Shown: positions 11,774 to 21,843, counted from the stretch's first letter. The stretch is 64,000 bases of DNA from Phytophthora hibernalis (GCA_012656075.1 JAAKBF010000056.1:434001-498000); one strand, 5' to 3'. Numbers and translations are program-made. Notes: generated by a model not told the origin, from the letters alone.

Positions 11774-11954
11774 GAGAGCAAGGAGTCCCCGAACGAATTT
11801 GCGGCGCATTTGGCCTTCGGTGGCTCGGTGGGCGTGGCTACGAGATCTACGTAGATGACAGCAAGGTTCGAGGGTCCATTGCATTCACTGGATCTAGCGT
11901 AGTCTCTCGCGGGTGTCAGATCCATCGATCGATGATAGTGTATTGCCTGTCAAT

Positions 11955-12653
11955 TTGTTCTAAGTCAGTTTTTGAGATTTCCTTACTCATAAGTGAAATA
12001 AAAGTGCTAGCTTCAGAAAAACGAGTTCGATGTTTCTTGCAAGTGCCACTTCAAGTTTCCCGAAAAATTCAAAGTGCCAAATGCAGTTTTTGACTGAAGG
12101 TGAAAAGTGATTTTCCGTTTAGCATCCAGGAGATTGGATTCGACCGCAGCCTGGCAGTGAGATTGTCTTTTGGCTGGCTGTCGAGAGTTTTGTCACTCCG
12201 ATTGGAAACGTACTCTGCTCTTAGACGAAAACCACCGTGCTTATCTCACCAAACTTACAACTTACGACTAAAATGAAAATGAAAAGCAACTTAAATACTT
12301 TGAACTTTTCGGCAAACAGAGAAAGCGATTTGACTGAAGCTCAGATTGTGTCGCTTGTTGCCTATCCTGGATACCATTTGTAGGTAAGGCGACTAAAAAA
12401 TTGCTCAATTTTAAAGAGGATGCCCTTTGTGGAAGTACCGCTACGTGGGAATGTTTTCCTAGCTGTCGACGTTGAGTGTAGCGGATCGTAGCTAGGATTT
12501 CCGTTTCGGACAATATACTTGGCGTGAATCCGCTATCCTAGCCTACGCGCAGACCTAGTTTTCCGAGAGCTCATTCATCGGACGACTGGTTCACTTCATT
12601 AGTAAAATACAGCTCGACTACTAGTTTCTTCATCGGCTTCTCTCGCCTTTCAG
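11955..12653. other. Unique spacer between mirror-image genes
   Basis: 699 bases, not repeated elsewhere in the window. Both copies of the secreted gene point away from it, so any upstream control elements here would be shared. No gene is supported inside. Confidence 0.6.
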
Positions 12654-12834
12654 ATTGACAGGCAATACACTATCATCGATCGATGGATCTGACACCCGCG
12701 AGAGACTACGCTAGATCCAGTGAATGCAATGGACCCTCGAACCTTGCTGTCATCTACGTAGATCTCGTAGCCACGCCCACCGAGCCACCGAAGGCCAAAT
12801 GCGCCGCAAATTCGTTCGGGGACTCCTTGCTCTC

Positions 12835-12849
12835 TCACTTTCCATTTCG
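12835..12849 (+). promoter_or_regulatory. INR/FPR-like core promoter, right mirror copy
   Basis: TCACTTTCCATTTCG resembles the oomycete initiator plus flanking element. It sits downstream of the first ATG of the long frame (12683) and upstream of ATG 12911, favouring 12911 as the start. Confidence 0.55.
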
Positions 12850-12910
12850 CCTCCTCCCGCACTCGACCGTCAACCAACCAACCCGCCAACTTGAGCCCCT
12901 CGCCTCCAAC

Positions 12911-13732
12911 ATGCACTCCAACCTTCTCCTCGTGTTCGGCCTGTGCGTCACGGCCTCGATCCTGCATGCGACCGACGCCCGTGGAATCACGCCGCGCCGA
13001 AACTTGGGCTCCAACTACGGATACCCGAAGAAGCACCGCCACGACAAGCACTACCGTCGCCGCCTCGCCGAGAACAAGGCTGCCACCGAGTCGTCCGACT
13101 ACGACTATGGCCGCAAGCACGACGACCACGACCGCAAGCATGATGACTACGACCATGACCGCAAGCACGATGACTACGACCATGACCGCAAGCACGACGA
13201 CTACGATCGCAAAGACTACGGCAAGAAGGACTACGACGAGTACAAGAAGGGCTACGGACACGACGACTACAAGAGCTACGGTAGCGGCTTCAGCTATAGC
13301 TACGGCAAGGGCTGCGACGACTACGGCCACGACGACTATGGCCACGACGACTACGGCCACAACGACTACGGCCACGATGACTACAGCTACGGCGATGACT
13401 ACTATGGCAAGAACATCTACGACTACAGCAAGGGCTACGGAAGCTACGACTACAATGGATACGGCTACCCGGACTACTCGTCCTACGGCGGAGGCTTCGG
13501 CTACTACCCGGACTCGTCCTCGTCCTTCGGCTACGGCTACCCGAGCAACTTCGGCTACGGCTACGGCTACCCGGGCTACTTCGGCTACGAGTCAACTGGG
13601 ACTGGTGCTGATGCTTCTGCGACGGAGTCGGAGCCTGTGGACGATGTGTCTACCAAGTCGAAGGACGAGAAGGAGAAGAAGCCGAAGAAGGAGACCAAGT
13701 CTGACACGGCCAACAAGTCGAAGGACAAGTGA
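12911..13732 (+). CDS. Secreted Tyr/Gly/Asp/His-rich repeat protein, right copy
   Basis: Same 273-residue sequence as the left copy: signal peptide, basic stretch, KHDDYDHDR and GHDDY repeats, Tyr/Gly-rich region and Lys/Glu-rich tail ending at TGA 13730-13732. Perfect identity of such repetitive coding DNA, including the flanks, means very recent duplication, ongoing gene conversion or an assembly artefact. The repeats keep the frame, which suggests a working gene. Confidence 0.75.
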   Translation: MHSNLLLVFGLCVTASILHATDARGITPRRNLGSNYGYPKKHRHDKHYRRRLAENKAATESSDYDYGRKHDDHDRKHDDYDHDRKHDDYDHDRKHDDYDRKDYGKKDYDEYKKGYGHDDYKSYGSGFSYSYGKGCDDYGHDDYGHDDYGHNDYGHDDYSYGDDYYGKNIYDYSKGYGSYDYNGYGYPDYSSYGGGFGYYPDSSSSFGYGYPSNFGYGYGYPGYFGYESTGTGADASATESEPVDDVSTKSKDEKEKKPKKETKSDTANKSKDK

Positions 13733-13945
13733 AAGAGGTCAAGTAGTCCACGGCAAATGTAGCGTAGAACAAGCAGAATAAGGCAAATACAACCGCCACT
13801 TGATGTGAACCGAAGCATTCCTGTCCGTGAAAAACTGCTCGATAGTCATCACTTCTGTCGAAAGTCATTCAGGATCCGGTCGTCCCGTTTACGGCTTTCG
13901 TGTCCATCTGTCCCCCTTCCGACACTTCGGCCATTCCCTGATTCG

Positions 13946-15295
13946 ATGTCCATCCATCTTGTGGAAGACCCCGAGGCCTTCGAGGCGGCACTGCACTTCG
14001 TGGACGAGTACGCGGACGCCAACGAACAGCAGGACGATGACGCCACCCTCACCCTCGCTCTAGACGGTCTCCGTCGCCAAACGACTTGGCGCTAGTGGAG
14101 ACCGAAGCTGTCGAGGCTCCTGCAGTTAAAAAATCACGAAACAAGGAGAACAAAAGGCTAAAAAGCCACGAAGTTACAACCCGAACAAGGCGAGAGAGCA
14201 GCAACGTAAGGAGCTGTTGTATCTGCGAGACAAAGTGGTGGGGATGGAACAGGAACTCCAAGCGCTGCAGAGCACGCGTCGATCTAAAACTTTAGCTCCC
14301 GAGAAAGAAATTGAGCAAGAAATTCAGGTGTCGGGCTTCCACGCTCCTGCTGTGTGGAAAGAGATGGCAGGTCACCAATTGGAGCAGAGACTCAAGTCAG
14401 AGAGGGAGAACCGCCAACTGAAGGCGGTGCTGGAGGGACAGATCAAGATTGGCAAAAGTTTAGCCAAGTTGCTGGAGGCTCATTCCACCACGAAGGTGGG
14501 TTACCTACCATATTGGTAGATGTTTTGGTGGCGAAATTGATGTTTTTGTGTGTTTCTGTAGGCCATGGAGTCGTGTGCGTACGGACCCAATCGTACGCGA
14601 CGTATGCACGCGTCGCACGGGCCCAGGGATTTTTGCAGAACTTATGGCAGGTGTGGGCGATTCGTATCGTGAGGTGGACGACGTCTTCCGTGCCAATGGA
14701 CTGGGAGAGATGGAGTCGTCCTTCAGCGACGCCAAGATGCGTGAAGGCCCGGATGGCGTGTACATGGAGATCTTCGCCAATAAGGTCCTGCCGTTCAACG
14801 TGTCCGACACGGGAACTGCTGCGTGGAAGTACGTTGCCAAGTCGATGGAGCATAAGCCATTCCGTTTCTTCTACCAGAATGACCCGCAGGTACGATTGGC
14901 TTTGTTTTTGTTGTTGCGCTCTGGGTTGCTAACGCAATTGATGCAGAACCTGGAGACGACGGACGACACTGTCGTCGAGAGCTTCGGTATGGAGTTACAC
15001 GCGAACGGCACTCAAGCCGATTTCCGCGTCAAGCAAATTCTACGTCGCTACGTGGAGGAAGACCGCGTGGTTATTGTGTGGCGGTCATTCATTGATCCCG
15101 TTGAGTTCTCAGGTGCTCCACTGCGTGGAGCGGAATTCCGAGAAGGGCTACATTGTGGTGCGCCGACCACGGGGTATGGCTTCGAACTTCGCACTGCTAC
15201 ATACATGCTATCTAATTCACCCGGAAACTCCCGTGCACTCGCTTTCGGAAGTAGTGAGGGCAGCATATAACAGAGTGTTTTTATTTTCGCTTTTT
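13946..15295 (+). pseudogene. M96-like coiled-coil plus START-like protein, damaged copy
   Basis: Homologous along its length to the gene at 62191-63635. It opens with MSIHLVEDPEAFEAAL and has a bZIP-like segment (KELLYLRDKVVGMEQELQALQ) and a C-terminal domain (ELMAGVGDSYREVDDVF, SFGMELHANGTQADFRV). Introns match in position: 14496-14561 and 14890-14946. The frame breaks at about 14071 (CC) and 14152-14155 (A run), both explicable as lost homopolymer bases, but also at about 14610-14620 and about 15137 by shifts that are not one-base losses, and the last 40 residues of the sister are absent. I therefore favour a pseudogene. The family resembles oomycete M96 mating-specific proteins, recalled from memory. 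Confidence 0.6.
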
Positions 15296-15599
15296 CTTAC
15301 GATAATTTAACAAGGATAATAGGTTTAGGCTGTTTTATTGAACAGAGGGTGTCGCAAATAACGCGACCTCTCGACCACCTCAGAGCGCGAGAAACGTTTA
15401 TCGCCTCAGTAGCAAGTTCGAATCATCTCGACCAGTAAGAGGGAATTAACTCGTTTGTATTTTTAAAATCAAAATATACTTGATCCTGATTTATAAACTA
15501 CTACGGGCGAATGATGATCGAACCAACGGATTTACTTCAAAGATATGAATTCACTCATATTTTTATATCACAAAAAAATATCCATTCAATTAGTTAAGC
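15296..15599. other. AT-rich intergenic
   Basis: No gene supported between the damaged M96-like copy and the virus-like block. Confidence 0.5.
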
Positions 15600-15915
15600 A
15601 ACTCATCGATAGAGGCACACAGCTTTGGTGCTTTTTCAGTAGCGAACTTTGAACAACGTAGCCACATCAAATATGCTTCGTCAATAGCAAATACTTAATT
15701 GATTGTCCTGCCCTTGTACTTACCAAAATTAAGCAGGTATGATTCGTCATCGGATCCATTTGCGAACTTGCTTGCAAAAATTAAGCAATTTCAGAATCAG
15801 AATCTCCCATTAACATTTTCTGATTACGAAGCCAGCGACAGTAGCCGGGATCATTTTCAAATACTTAATCAATGGTGAAGCCTTTGTGCTTGCCGAACGA
15901 AAGTGTTGTTGACAT
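15600..15915 (-). pseudogene. Virus-like FGKxKG module, two tandem copies, decayed
   Basis: From ATG 15915 the frame gives SFGKHKGFTID, then VFENDPGYCRWLRNQ. A second copy, in another frame at about 15660-15725, gives NFGKYKGRTIN and later AYLMWLRC. The pattern GK-K-G-K/R-T then YC-W-L recurs in short proteins or domains of large DNA viruses and phages, and in exonuclease-X-like C termini; I use this only as a resemblance. In-frame TAA codons sit at 15867-15865, 15783-15781 and 15697-15695. Two occupy the same place in both copies, before VF. It follows the capsid-like gene on the same strand, as expected of a virus gene cluster. Confidence 0.45.
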
Positions 15916-15985
15916 GGTATCTATATAGTTATCAAAGACAATAAATCAACTTTTTAATTAAATCCATATATATACATATATCTTA

Positions 15986-16767
15986 AGTTGTGGTGTACTC
16001 TAGAACCTCGCCAGTTAGTCTATCGAAGCTTAGTTCCTGTTCACTAATTACGAGGACGATCAAATTGACTCCCTGGCAACCGGCGTTGACTCCCTGTATC
16101 TGGATCGATTACGGAACATCACGCTCTGTCAGGCGGCTAACGTCTGCCACGAGAACACGGTTGGTAAGCGACCAAGTCTGATAATCAAGGAGGCCGTTTA
16201 CAATCTCAGGGGTAAGATCACCGTTGATAGCAGCAATCTTACAAATCTCATTAGTGAAATGATGGAAATCATAGTCGTGGCTAATATCAAACACCTGCTG
16301 CGACCCGATACGTACGTAGAAGTTGCGAATCGACGAACCCGGTTGTACAGTCCATGGGGCGCTATCAAATGGACTCTGATACTCCTGCACAGCTGCCGTT
16401 GCGAAATTACAAGTCTGTTCAGCAAACGGAAGGACCACGATATACTTAGCGTTCTTAACACTCGCTGATAGCTGAAGGTCAAAGGAAGCGTTGAACTGAC
16501 TCGATTGCTTACCAATGCCAGCGCGCTGATCGAATCGCTGGGCATTGCGTCATTGTAGCGCACCTTCTTGACAGGCTTCGAAATGATGGCTTGGGGGTTC
16601 TCTAGATGAACGAACAGTACATACAGACGAGAGGTAGTAAAGGGCATGTAGGTACCATCTAGGGTAGGTTCTAGCGAATTGACAACAGCGCCCCAAGCGA
16701 TGCTAAAACCAGCAGAAGCAGCAAGAACGCTAGTCATAGGGTTTCCACTCGTTGAGGCCGAAACCAT
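15986..16767 (-). pseudogene. Capsid-like protein fragment, decayed DNA-virus relic
   Basis: Two overlapping frames (16767 to about 16520, then to 16109) and a continuation past an in-frame TAA (16111-16109) to TAA near 15986 make one protein of about 260 residues. It contains SPFDSAPWTVQPGSS, FYVRIGSQQVFD, YDFHHFTNE, NGLLDYQTW and, near the end, LTGEVLEYTTT. This resembles the C-terminal half of the double jelly-roll major capsid protein of polinton-like and related viruses. I base that on motif memory only and assign no virus group. The break at about 16519 fits one lost base. The N-terminal half is missing or unrecognised. Only remains are present, with no full virus set around it. Its host was presumably the oomycete. 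Confidence 0.5.
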
Positions 16768-16805
16768 GACAGGGAAGGTGTTTCCACTTGAAAGCGTAGT
16801 AGAGG

Positions 16806-17126
16806 TTAGCGCTCTCTAGTCACCCGAGCAGACACACCCTTCTTCAATCTCCCCAAAGAGGATTTGATTTTTGAACTCGAGATCGCTCTTTCTTCGTCCT
16901 GCTCCCTGGTGTAGGACTCGTCGCCCTCATCCTCGTCTGAGTGTTCATCGTTACCGTGTACTCTTAGGTTTCTTTTACCGCCGGCGATAGATTCAGGAGA
17001 TGATGGGATTGATCCCGAGTTCGTGGTCTTCGTCATATCGGCGTTTGCAATCTTGGACGAAGCCGCGTTTGTGCTTGCTAGGAGGGTGACCAAGGTCATG
17101 AGCAAAACCCACAACAATAGACGCAT
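16806..17126 (-). CDS. RXLR-dEER secreted effector (Avh-type), 106 residues
   Basis: A signal peptide (MRLLLWVLLMTLVTLLAST) with cleavage near Ala21-Ala22 is followed by RNLR at residues 52-55 and an acidic run ending in DEER at 77-80, the canonical host-translocation signature of Phytophthora effectors. Only 26 residues follow (ISSSKIKSSLGRLKKGVSAR), shorter than most effector domains, so the C terminus may be truncated. The capsid-like relic begins about 40 bases downstream on the same strand. An INR/FPR promoter lies at 17176-17192. Function inside the plant host cannot be read from the sequence. Confidence 0.9.
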   Translation of the reverse strand: MRLLLWVLLMTLVTLLASTNAASSKIANADMTKTTNSGSIPSSPESIAGGKRNLRVHGNDEHSDEDEGDESYTREQDEERAISSSKIKSSLGRLKKGVSARVTRER

Positions 17127-17175
17127 GGCAGCTGAGATTCACGGAAAGTTGGTCGAAGGTGTTGGTTCGGGAAGT

Positions 17176-17192
17176 CGATTGAGAAATGAGCC
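17176..17192 (-). promoter_or_regulatory. Oomycete INR/FPR core promoter of the RXLR gene
   Basis: On the minus strand GGCTCATTTCTCAATCG matches GCTCATTYYNCAWTTT nearly throughout. It lies 50-66 bases before ATG 17126. Confidence 0.8.
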
Positions 17193-17836
17193 ATCGAATG
17201 CCGATTATAATGCAGTACTTTGTGGTAGCCTCGTGTTGCTTCCAACGACATTACTTTTCCAACAGAGGATGGGTGAGATGCAAAACGGAAAAGACAAACG
17301 GAGGCAACTTGCATCTGTTTGCCTCAGGCGAGCATCGCCCATTGCACTCAGCAGGTACATGTAGCAGACCAGCTATTATGCTACCCTATCATTACGGAGC
17401 CCAAGATAGGGGATCGTCTTCCTCATTCTTTCAGAACCCCTACAATTTATAGTACACATATCACGCGTAAACCATCGTGCAGCGCAAACCACCGCACAAT
17501 GTTCACGCGTTGTGAGACTACGCATCAACATTTTTGATTCTGCTCGAAGGCAGATCCTGACCCAGCCAAGATTATACTTATGAAGTACTTCGTACAAATC
17601 TTTAACGACAAGTTCGGTCAAAATACGCGCACTATTTTTTCAACGGTGAAATATAAGACTTGATTCGAAATTTCAAGTTTCGTCCACGTCAGTATGCAAA
17701 AATCATCACTAAACCATGCAAATGCCGAAGTCAGCAATCCAAAGTTTACGAGCTGAAGATTGTATCCATTTCTTCTTGGGGGTCACAAAAATTCCTGCTC
17801 CTAGAGCGATGAGCTTGCTTACGTATTTCAGAAGTA
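17193..17836. other. Intergenic behind the effector promoter
   Basis: AT-rich in parts. No gene, RNA or repeat that I can support. Confidence 0.4.
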
Positions 17837-18870
17837 TTAAATGTTTCTTGGCGACCATTCCTCACCCTTCCTCGTCAGATTATCGACGTTCAGCATGAGG
17901 TTCTTTTGGCGGTTGGCCACTAGCACCTCCGAAAGCAAACTGTTAGATGTCGCTCCCGAAATCACAACCTGTTTGTTCTTAGCAAGTGATCCAAGCTTGT
18001 TCAACTTCTACATCTCAAGCATGTGCTGACGGTACTTTTTCATCTTCGTTGCAGCAGCACCTCGGCACGAGCGATGATTTCTGCTGCTTTTGCCTCCGAG
18101 CTGACACGTATTTCATCTGTGATAGCGTCCAGTTTCGTTTGCAGCGCAGCCTTTTCAGTGTTGATCACTTCAATTTCAACATTACAGTGGTCATTGATCT
18201 CCGCTGCAATTCGCGCAGTCTCGGCCTCAATTTCAGCGATCTTCAACGCAGCCTCAACATCGCGGTTGTTACACGTCACGGTAGTCTATTGACTGATCTC
18301 TCCGTCTGTGAGCTGGGTTTGTGCGTTGATCAAGTCGATGCTTTGCGAATCTCAGTACATTTGGCCTTCCCGGTTTGCTCTTCTTCCATGAACATCATCC
18401 TGCGCTTTAATTTCGTCGTGTCGATCTCTTCCTTGTATTGCAGCATCTGCATATCACTCAGCTGCTTCATCGTTTGCTCTTTGATTTCACTCAGATGCGT
18501 AGTACGATTCTCCATTTGCGTCTGGAACTCCGGAGGAAGAGGGACATTCGTTATCGCGACGTTGGTAATTTGCACGGCGTACCGATTGAACTGCAAGTTC
18601 AAGCTGCGCTTGATGTCCTCGGTAACGCAGTCAAACACCTTCTCCTTAGCTGGGTCCTCTTTCTCTTCATTATCCTGCATCTGTGGCGAATGGAATTCGT
18701 CAATTGCCAACCGGTTTGTGCGACAGTTCACAGCTCCTGTCGTGAACCTCTCGCGCATCGTGCCATCTCGAAGTTGGTACACTTCCGTGTGTTCTACGCT
18801 GCGCGCCAATGCCCGAACAGCTTCATCTTGAGCAGCGCGGAGCTGAATTTCGACTTTCGAGACCGTTAGG
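17837..18870 (-). pseudogene. SPFH/band-7 pseudogene, 3' part
   Basis: Continues the gene interrupted by the retrotransposon. Starting at the insertion, VEIQLRAAQDEAVRALARSV and TNVPLPPEFQTQMENR belong to the SPFH/band-7 (stomatin-prohibitin) domain. A long charged coiled coil follows (EAALKIAEIEAETARIAAEI, 18279-18040) and a tail to TAA 17839-17837. Damage includes a frame change near 18329, a TAG near 18290 and another TAG near 18008, so this copy is not functional even without the insertion. SPFH proteins scaffold membrane microdomains. The sister gene at 24151-25934 is arranged head to head. Confidence 0.75.
18867..18870. repeat. Target-site duplication TAGG, left
   Basis: TAGG before the left LTR matches TAGG at 23523-23526 after the right LTR. 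Confidence 0.7.
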
Positions 18871-19181
18871 TGACACGCCCTTGCTGGAGAGGGGCGATCG
18901 GGTCCAGGAGTTGTCGTGCTTGAGAGGGACTTTTGGGTCTTGGAGTAAAAGTGAGAATGAATTGAAAGTGTTAAGGCCACTCCTGCAGTCGTGCTTCTAG
19001 AACAGCTTCATAAAACTCCTGCAGTCGTGCTTCTAGAACAGCTTCATCATAGTTCTTATCCATTGGCTTTGGGTTGTAACAAGCCGTCTCTTGGGTCGTA
19101 AGAAGCCGTCTCTTGCTTGGTCCAGAGATCACGGGAGCTGGAAGGAGTCCTGGCCAGGGAACGCGTGAACTGGCCATGTCA
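18871..19181 (-). repeat. Left LTR (3' LTR), with 36-base internal duplication
   Basis: 311 bases against 275 in the partner. The difference is one tandem 36-base copy beginning at 18980 (ctcctgcagtcgtgcttcta and on). Just inside, read on the minus strand, is a purine-rich tggggagta, the likely polypurine tract. Confidence 0.9.
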
Positions 19182-19203
19182 TACTCCCCATGAAGCAGTT
19201 TTC

Positions 19204-20555
19204 TTAGCACGGGAAGATGCGGCGGATGCTGACTTGCTGTTGCGTGTTGCCTTTGTCCACGGTAACTGTACCATTGTTGTGCACGGCGAGGATCGGGAAC
19301 GGGCCATCTGCTACGCGCTTGGTCTTGGCGCGGAATTGTTTCGGTACTCTGATCATCACATGGTCGCCAGGATGATAGAAGTGCTCAAGACGTTTGTCGT
19401 TTTCATGGTCATTGTTTGCGAGGATTGCATTGAATCGATGCTTGCATAGGTAACTCCAGTTTGCGTCGTGGAGCTGGCGCGATATCATATCTTGGCCGAA
19501 CACGAGTTGGCCGGGTGATGTATTCAGAATGCTGTGGTAGCTGGTGCGGATCGCAAACGCTGCGTAGAGGATCACCTTCGCCCAGTCGGCATTTTCATGA
19601 CTGCGTATCACGTTCATGATCTCCATGTGCACCCGCTCGCAGATCGCGTTGGCTTGCGGGTTCTTAGAGGTGATAGGTTTGGCTTCATTCCATAGCTGCG
19701 CAGTAGCGCTTGGAATTCCTCGCCTGTGAACTCGGGGCTGAGGTCGTGCACCACTTGCATCGGTCGCGGGTAGCGACAGAGCCACTCACGGTCGAAACTC
19801 TCCGCTGTCGTGAGCGCGGTCTTGTCTGGCTGGACGCCGACTTCTTGCCAACGGATGGCTTGATCGATGATCGTGATGCCATAGCTGCCGCCCTCATACG
19901 GTCCGATGAAATCGACGTGCACGATATCGAAGGGGTTTACTGCTTTTGCAGTACGTGGTGGCAGAAAGCCATCCTTTTTCTTTCCTCCATGAAGTTTTGA
20001 CTTTGTGCATGTGACACACTTCTTCACAAACTTCGCGATCGAGCTCTCCATGTTCGGCCAGTAGAAGGTCTGACGCATGGTTTTGAACTGACGTTCACTG
20101 GCGGAGTGACCGAGGTCCTGGTGGTACCAGGCAATCAAGTCCTCGCGTAGGATCTCCGGAGCGATAACCCGCTTTTGGTAAGCCACCAGCGAGCATCCCA
20201 ACAGCGGCATGAGCTGATAGTCGGGATTGTTGTTGCCGGTGAGGCATGCGACCTTGATCTTCGAGATCATCTTGTCCTCTTCTTGGTGTTCGCGGATCAG
20301 TGGTCCGTGCATCACACACTCGTATTGGGTATTGAGAGCGTAGATTTCTTCGTTCAACTGTGGGCCGTCACTCGTTGCGAAGCGCATGCGCGAGAAAGCA
20401 TCCGCACCAATGTTCTTTTCGCCCTTGATGTACTCCATTGTCAGGCGGTATTCCGAAAGAAGCAATTTCCAGCGCTTGACGCGCATGCTGTTCTCAGTTG
20501 GGTAGATCAGGTTCTTGTGGTCGGTATGCACCACTACCGGAAAACTGAGAAGCAT
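19204..20555 (-). CDS. Retrotransposon integrase region (two overlapping frames)
   Basis: His/Cys zinc-binding part (WYHQDLGHSASERQF, CVTCTKSK), then the catalytic core with Asp in VDFIGPY and Asp in VVHDLSPEF. The third acid comes from the overlapping frame (NPQANAICERVH) at about 19660. The shift between the frames falls near 19650-19690. The C-terminal part ends at 19204. Part of the retrotransposon polyprotein; it joins the DNA copy to the host chromosome. Confidence 0.85.
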
Positions 20556-21733
20556 CGTCCGGTACTCGCGGAGTAGTTCGACGATAAGAGAAGCTCCAAT
20601 TCCATAGTCGTGTAGTTGACTTGGTGTTTGGTCAGGCTGCGAGAGTAGCAGGCTAGGATTCTGACACCTTGCATGATGATACCGCCAAGTTGCGTGCCAC
20701 TGGCATCGGCGTACACGTCAAAAGGCTTCGCAAAGTCGGGGAACGAGAGCAGAACTGCCTCTGCAAAGGCTTTCTGAATGGCGTGGAAGGCTGCGGTGTC
20801 GCTGGGTAGCCACGTAAACGGGACCTTCGAGCTTGTGAACCGGTGCAGCGGCTTGCAGAGTGTTGTTTTGTTTGGCACCATGTCCCGATAATAGTTGATC
20901 ATGCCGAGGAAGCCGCGGAGTTCTTTGCGGTTGCGGGGGACTGTAATCCTCTGTATCGCCTGAATCTTCTTGGCCTGGGGCTTAATTCCTCCCGCCGAGA
21001 GCGTGTATCCCAGGTAGTCAACTTCCTTTCGCATGATGTGGCATTTCTTGCCATTCAGCGTGACTCCGTAGTGGGCCAGGCGCTCGAACACGATATGCAG
21101 GTGCTCGAGGTGCTCTTCTTTGCTTGCTGAGAACACAAGGATGTCATCAAGGTAAACGACGACAAAGTCCAAGTCGCCGAAAATCTTCTCCATGCAGGCC
21201 TGGTATTCGTCTGAGGCCGTGGAAATGCCCATGGGTAGGCGCTTGTATTGGTACTTTCCAAACGGCAGGCAGAATGCCGTGAATGAGCGACTATGCTTTG
21301 CGAGTCTTCGTGCATAATACCCGAGGTTTGCGTCAAAGTGGAGATGCACTTCACGTATATGCGACACGTAGTACGGGCTTCGTTTCAGATACTGGTTTAA
21401 CCAGCGGTAGTCGATCAGCAGGCGGATCGAGCCGTCCGGTTTGATCAGGAAGAACGCAGGTGATTCCATCTCTGAGTCGTAGATTTGCTCCAGCACGTCT
21501 TCGTTTATGAGTCGCTGTATCGACGCTTTGGCTCTGTCCTCGATGCTTCGTGGGACAGCATACGGCTTCGCATGCACCGGCTTGTAGTCTGGTGAAAGCG
21601 GTAGCTCGTAGTCTGGGAAGCGCATGCGCCCGAGGTGTCCGTCATATCGGTCTCGATGCTTGACAAGCAGTGCAAGATATTTCTGGGCGGGTTCGCCTTC
21701 CAGTTGCACAGGTAGGAGTTGTTCGGGCCCCAC
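20534..21733 (-). CDS. Retrotransposon reverse transcriptase-RNase H
   Basis: About 400 residues. FLIKPDGSIRLLIDYRWLN, GISTASDEYQACM and YLDD in FVVVYLDDILVFSAS mark the reverse transcriptase palm. RGFLGMINYYR and DVYADASGTQLGGIIMQG mark the connection and RNase H. The frame change to the integrase segment is at about 20534-20555. Confidence 0.9.
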   Translation of the reverse strand: MGPEQLLPVQLEGEPAQKYLALLVKHRDRYDGHLGRMRFPDYELPLSPDYKPVHAKPYAVPRSIEDRAKASIQRLINEDVLEQIYDSEMESPAFFLIKPDGSIRLLIDYRWLNQYLKRSPYYVSHIREVHLHFDANLGYYARRLAKHSRSFTAFCLPFGKYQYKRLPMGISTASDEYQACMEKIFGDLDFVVVYLDDILVFSASKEEHLEHLHIVFERLAHYGVTLNGKKCHIMRKEVDYLGYTLSAGGIKPQAKKIQAIQRITVPRNRKELRGFLGMINYYRDMVPNKTTLCKPLHRFTSSKVPFTWLPSDTAAFHAIQKAFAEAVLLSFPDFAKPFDVYADASGTQLGGIIMQGVRILACYSRSLTKHQVNYTTMELELLLSSNYSASTGRCFSVFR

Positions 21734-21843
21734 AGCCTTGTCGGTTGCTTCTTTTGATTCCTCGGGAAACTCGTCCTCTTGCTCTACGTCGTCGTTGGGA
21801 GGCGTTACCCCCTGTCCGGTGTTTAGGCTGAGGCTACAGTTTT

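Larger units (their letters stand above)
10802..11954 (-). repeat. Left arm of a 1153-base inverted repeat
   Basis: This arm is the reverse complement of 12654-13806. Identity starts at acatcaagtggcgg on the outer side and ends at tattgcctgtcaat on the inner side. The proteins read from every long frame of both arms are the same, which implies essentially identical DNA. A 699-base unique spacer separates the arms. I see no terminal repeats or target duplication marking a transposon. Confidence 0.95.
12654..13806 (+). repeat. Right arm of the 1153-base inverted repeat
   Basis: Reverse complement of 10802-11954, the same length to the base. See the left arm for how the borders were set. Confidence 0.95.

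Noticed and set aside
11233..12093. Long antisense frame of Val/Ala runs opposite the secreted gene
   Set aside because: It is the mirror reading of KHDDY and GHDDY codon repeats and recurs at 12650-13375. No start context or domain.
12683..12910. Upstream ATG extending the secreted protein by 76 residues
   Set aside because: An INR-like site lies after it and the internal ATG begins a clear signal peptide.
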